Shown here one piece after another: positions 61,497 through 64,000 of a stretch of DNA of 64,000 bases. Made by a program: the position numbers and the translations under genes. The notes below the pieces were generated by a model that did not search any database, was not told the DNA's origin, and worked only from the letters and a program-made list of their open reading frames with translations. The DNA is from Micromussa lordhowensis. Lineage: Eukaryota; Cnidaria; Anthozoa; Scleractinia; Lobophylliidae. Numbering within the stretch: position 1 is the stretch's first letter; each line of letters opens with the position of its first letter. The DNA lies in assembly GCA_964020085.1 (NCBI GenBank), contig OZ026596.1, forward strand, positions 17,471,795-17,535,794. The letters are read 5' to 3'.

Positions 61497-64000
61497 AAAC
61501 AAAACAGCTGTCATTGTTGGCCTAAAATAAACAAAACAGCTGTTATTGTTAACGCAAAATAAAAAAAACAGCTGCCATTGTTGGGGGGAAATAAACAAAA
61601 CAGCTGTCATTGTTGGCGCAAAAGAAACAAAACGGCTGTCATTGTTGGCGCAAAATAAACAAAACAGCTGTCATTGTTGGCGCAAAATAAACAAAACCGC
61701 TGTCATATTTGGCGAAAAATAAACAAAACAGCTGTCATTGTTATCGAAAAACAAACAAAACAGCTGTCATTGTTGGCGCAATATAAACAAAATAGCTGTC
61801 AATGTTGGCTAAAAATAAACAAAACAGCTGTCATTGTTGGCACAAAATGAACAAAACAGCTGTCATTGTTGGCACAAAATAAACAAAACAGCTGTCATTG
61901 TTGGCGCAATATAAAGAAAATAGCTGTCAATGTTGGCGAAAAATAAACAAAACAGCCGTCGTTGTTGGCGCAAAATAAACAAAACAGCTGTCATTGCTGG
62001 CGCAAAATAAACAAAAAAGTTGTCATTGTTGGCGCAAAATAAACAAAACAGCTGTCATTGTTGGCGCAAAATAAACAAAACAGCTGTCATTGCTGGCGCA
62101 AAATAAACAAAAGAGCTGTCGTTGTTTGCGCAAAATAAACAAAACAGCTGTCATTGCTGGCACAAAATAAACAAAAAAGCTGTCATTGTTGGCGCAAAAT
62201 AAACAAAACAGCTGTCATTGTTGGTGCAAAATAAAAAAAATAGCTGTCATTGTTGGCGAAAAATAATCAAAACAGCTGTCATTGTTGGCGCAAAATAAAC
62301 AAAACAGCTGTCATTGTTATCGCAAAATAAACAAAACAGCTGTCATTGCTGGCGCAAAATAAACAAAAAAGCTGTCATTTTTGGCGCAAAATAAACAAAA
62401 CAGCTGTCATTCTTGGCGCAAAATAAACAAAACAGCTGTCATTGTTGGCGCAAAATAAACAAAACAGCTGTCATTGTTTGCGCAAAATAAACAAAACACC
62501 TGTCATTGTTGGCGCTAAAATAAACAAACAGCTGTCATTGTTGGCGCACAAAGAACAAAACAGCTGTCATTGTTGGCGCAAAAGAAACAAAACAGCTGTC
62601 ATTGTTGGCGCAAAATAAACAAAACAGCTTTCATTGTTGGCGCAAAATAAACAAAACAGCTGTCACTGTTATCGGAAAATAAACAAAACAGCTGTCATTG
62701 TTGGCGCAAAATAAACAAAACAGCTGTCACTGTTATCGGAAAATAAACAAAACAGCTGTCATTGTTGGCGCAAAATAAACAAAACAGCTGTCATTGCTGG
62801 CCCAAAATAAACAAAACAGCTTTCATTGTTGGCGCAAAATAAACAAAACCGCTGTCATTGTTGGCGCAAAATAAACAAAACAGCTGTCATTGTCGGCGCA
62901 AAATAAACAAAACAGCTGTCATTGTTATCGAAAAACAAACAAAACAGCTGTCATTGTTGGCGCAATATAAACAAAATAGCTGTCAATGTTGGCGAAAAAT
63001 AAACAAAACAGCTGTCATTGTTGGCACAAAATAAACAAAACAGCTGTCATTGTTGGCGCAAAAGAAAAAAAACAGCTGTCATTGTTGGCGCAAAATAAAC
63101 AAAACAGCTTTCATTGTTGGCGCAAAATAAACAAAACAGCTGTCACTGTTATCGGAAAATAAACAAAACAGCTGTCATTGTTGGCGCAAAATAAACAAAA
63201 CAGCTGTCACTGTTATCGGAAAATAAACAAAACAGCTGTCATTGTTGGAGCAAAATAAACAAAACAGCTGTCATTGCTGGCGCAAAATAGACAAAACAGC
63301 TTTCATTGTTGGCGCAAAATAAACAAAACCGCTGTCATTGTTGGCGCAAAATAAACAAAAAAGCTGTCATTGTTGGCGCTAAAATAAACAAACAGCTGTC
63401 ATTGTTGGCGCAAAAAGAACAAAACAGCTGTCATTGTTGGCACAAAAGAAACAAAACAGCTGTCATTGTTGGCGCAAAATAAACAAAACAGGTTTCATTG
63501 TTGGCGGAAAATAAACAAAACAGCTGTCACTGTTATCGGAAAATAAACAAAACAGCTGTCATTGTTGGCGCAAAATAAACAAAACAGCTGCCACTGTTAT
63601 CGGAAAATAAACAAAACAGCTGTCATTGTTGGCGCAAAATAAACAAAACAGCTGTCATTGCTGGCGCAAAATAAACAAAACAGCTGTCATTGTTATCGGA
63701 AAATAAACAAAACAGCTGTCATTGCTGGCACAAAATAAACAAAACAGCTGTCATTGTTTTTGCAAAATAAACAAAACAGCTGTCATTGTTGGCGCAAAAT
63801 ATACAAAACAGCTGTCATTGTTGGCACAAAATAAACAAAACAGCTGTCCTTGTTGGCGCAAAATAAACAAAACAGCTGTCACTGTTATCGGAAAATAAAC
63901 AAAACAGCTGTCATTGTTGCCGCACAATAAACAAAACAGCTGTCATTGCTGGCGCAAAATAAACAAAACAGCTGTCATTGTTATCGGAAAATAAACAAAA
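61497..64000 (+). repeat. 2.85-kb higher-order repeat, copy 2 (cut by window end)
   Basis: Adjacent copy of the preceding unit. It still matches at the last base of the window (64000 corresponds to about 61152), so the unit continues beyond the window. Confidence 0.83.

Larger units (their letters stand above)
57016..64000 (+). repeat. 32-bp satellite array, right block (runs off window)
   Basis: The satellite resumes with GCAAAATAAAC directly after the 780-bp island and continues to the last base, so its right end lies outside the window. The first monomers (TTAGCGC, then TTGGCGC, then TTGGTGCG) continue the order seen at uninterrupted sites such as 58075-58165. This shows the island was inserted into a pre-existing array. 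From about 58.65 kb the block is built of two tandem 2.85-kb copies. The variants GCACAATAAAC, TTGGCCTAAAA and TTAACGC are typical here. No gene is visible. Confidence 0.97.

Noticed and set aside
1..64000. CRISPR-like regular repeats
   Set aside because: The 32-bp units abut with no unique spacers, the variable cassette is only six to seven bases drawn from a few forms, there are no cas genes, and the LINE indicates a eukaryote.
1..64000. Telomeric or rDNA spacer array
   Set aside because: No TTAGGG-type repeats and no rRNA-like sequence anywhere in the window.

Overview
The window is almost entirely one eukaryotic satellite DNA: a head-to-tail array of a roughly 32-bp monomer that fills about 61.6 kb of the 64 kb. 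It enters at base 1 and leaves at base 64000, so neither end of the array is seen. The consensus monomer reads GCAAAATAAACAAAAC followed by AGCTGTCATTGTTGGC (13 A, 7 T, 6 C, 6 G; 37.5% GC). All the copies I read have the same orientation. Dividing length by period gives about 1,900 monomers. No intact protein-coding gene, tRNA, rRNA or bacterial-type operon is visible.

Two non-satellite islands interrupt the array. At about 29847-31472 lies a 5'-truncated, plus-strand non-LTR retrotransposon (LINE) remnant. It carries most of a reverse transcriptase with a YADD motif, one in-frame TAA, a 3' stem-loop and an (ATT)9 tail. At about 56236-57015 lies 780 bp of unique sequence. Its ends (TGTCACG...CGACA), TATA box and AATAAA suggest a solitary LTR of a Ty3/Gypsy-like element. 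The LINE type (CR1/L2-like C-terminus, ATT tail) points to an animal, most likely an aquatic invertebrate such as a cnidarian. That host guess is from family resemblance only.

Layout: 1-29846, left satellite block; 29847-31472, LINE; 31473-56235, middle satellite block; 56236-57015, LTR-like island; 57016-64000, right satellite block. The monomers differ mainly in a short segment after CATTG (TTGGCG, CTGGCG, TTATCG, TTTGCG, TTTTTG and others) and are otherwise strongly conserved. Their order is repeated over kilobases, giving nested higher-order duplications. The clearest are tandem pairs of about 4.61 kb (10.9-20.2 kb), 3.369 kb (43.7-50.5 kb) and 2.85 kb (58.65-64 kb), and long-offset copies at about 7.815 kb and 7.918 kb.

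There is no gene network to describe. The interest lies in the array: its size, its conserved core with a variable cassette, a CpG kept at one fixed place in nearly every monomer, a cluster of transcription-factor-like words in each unit, and its history of repeated segmental amplification. Reading frames of 60-100 codons are by-products of the repeat and are not annotated as genes. The offsets given were derived by hand from landmark monomers; the percent identity of the duplicates was not computed.
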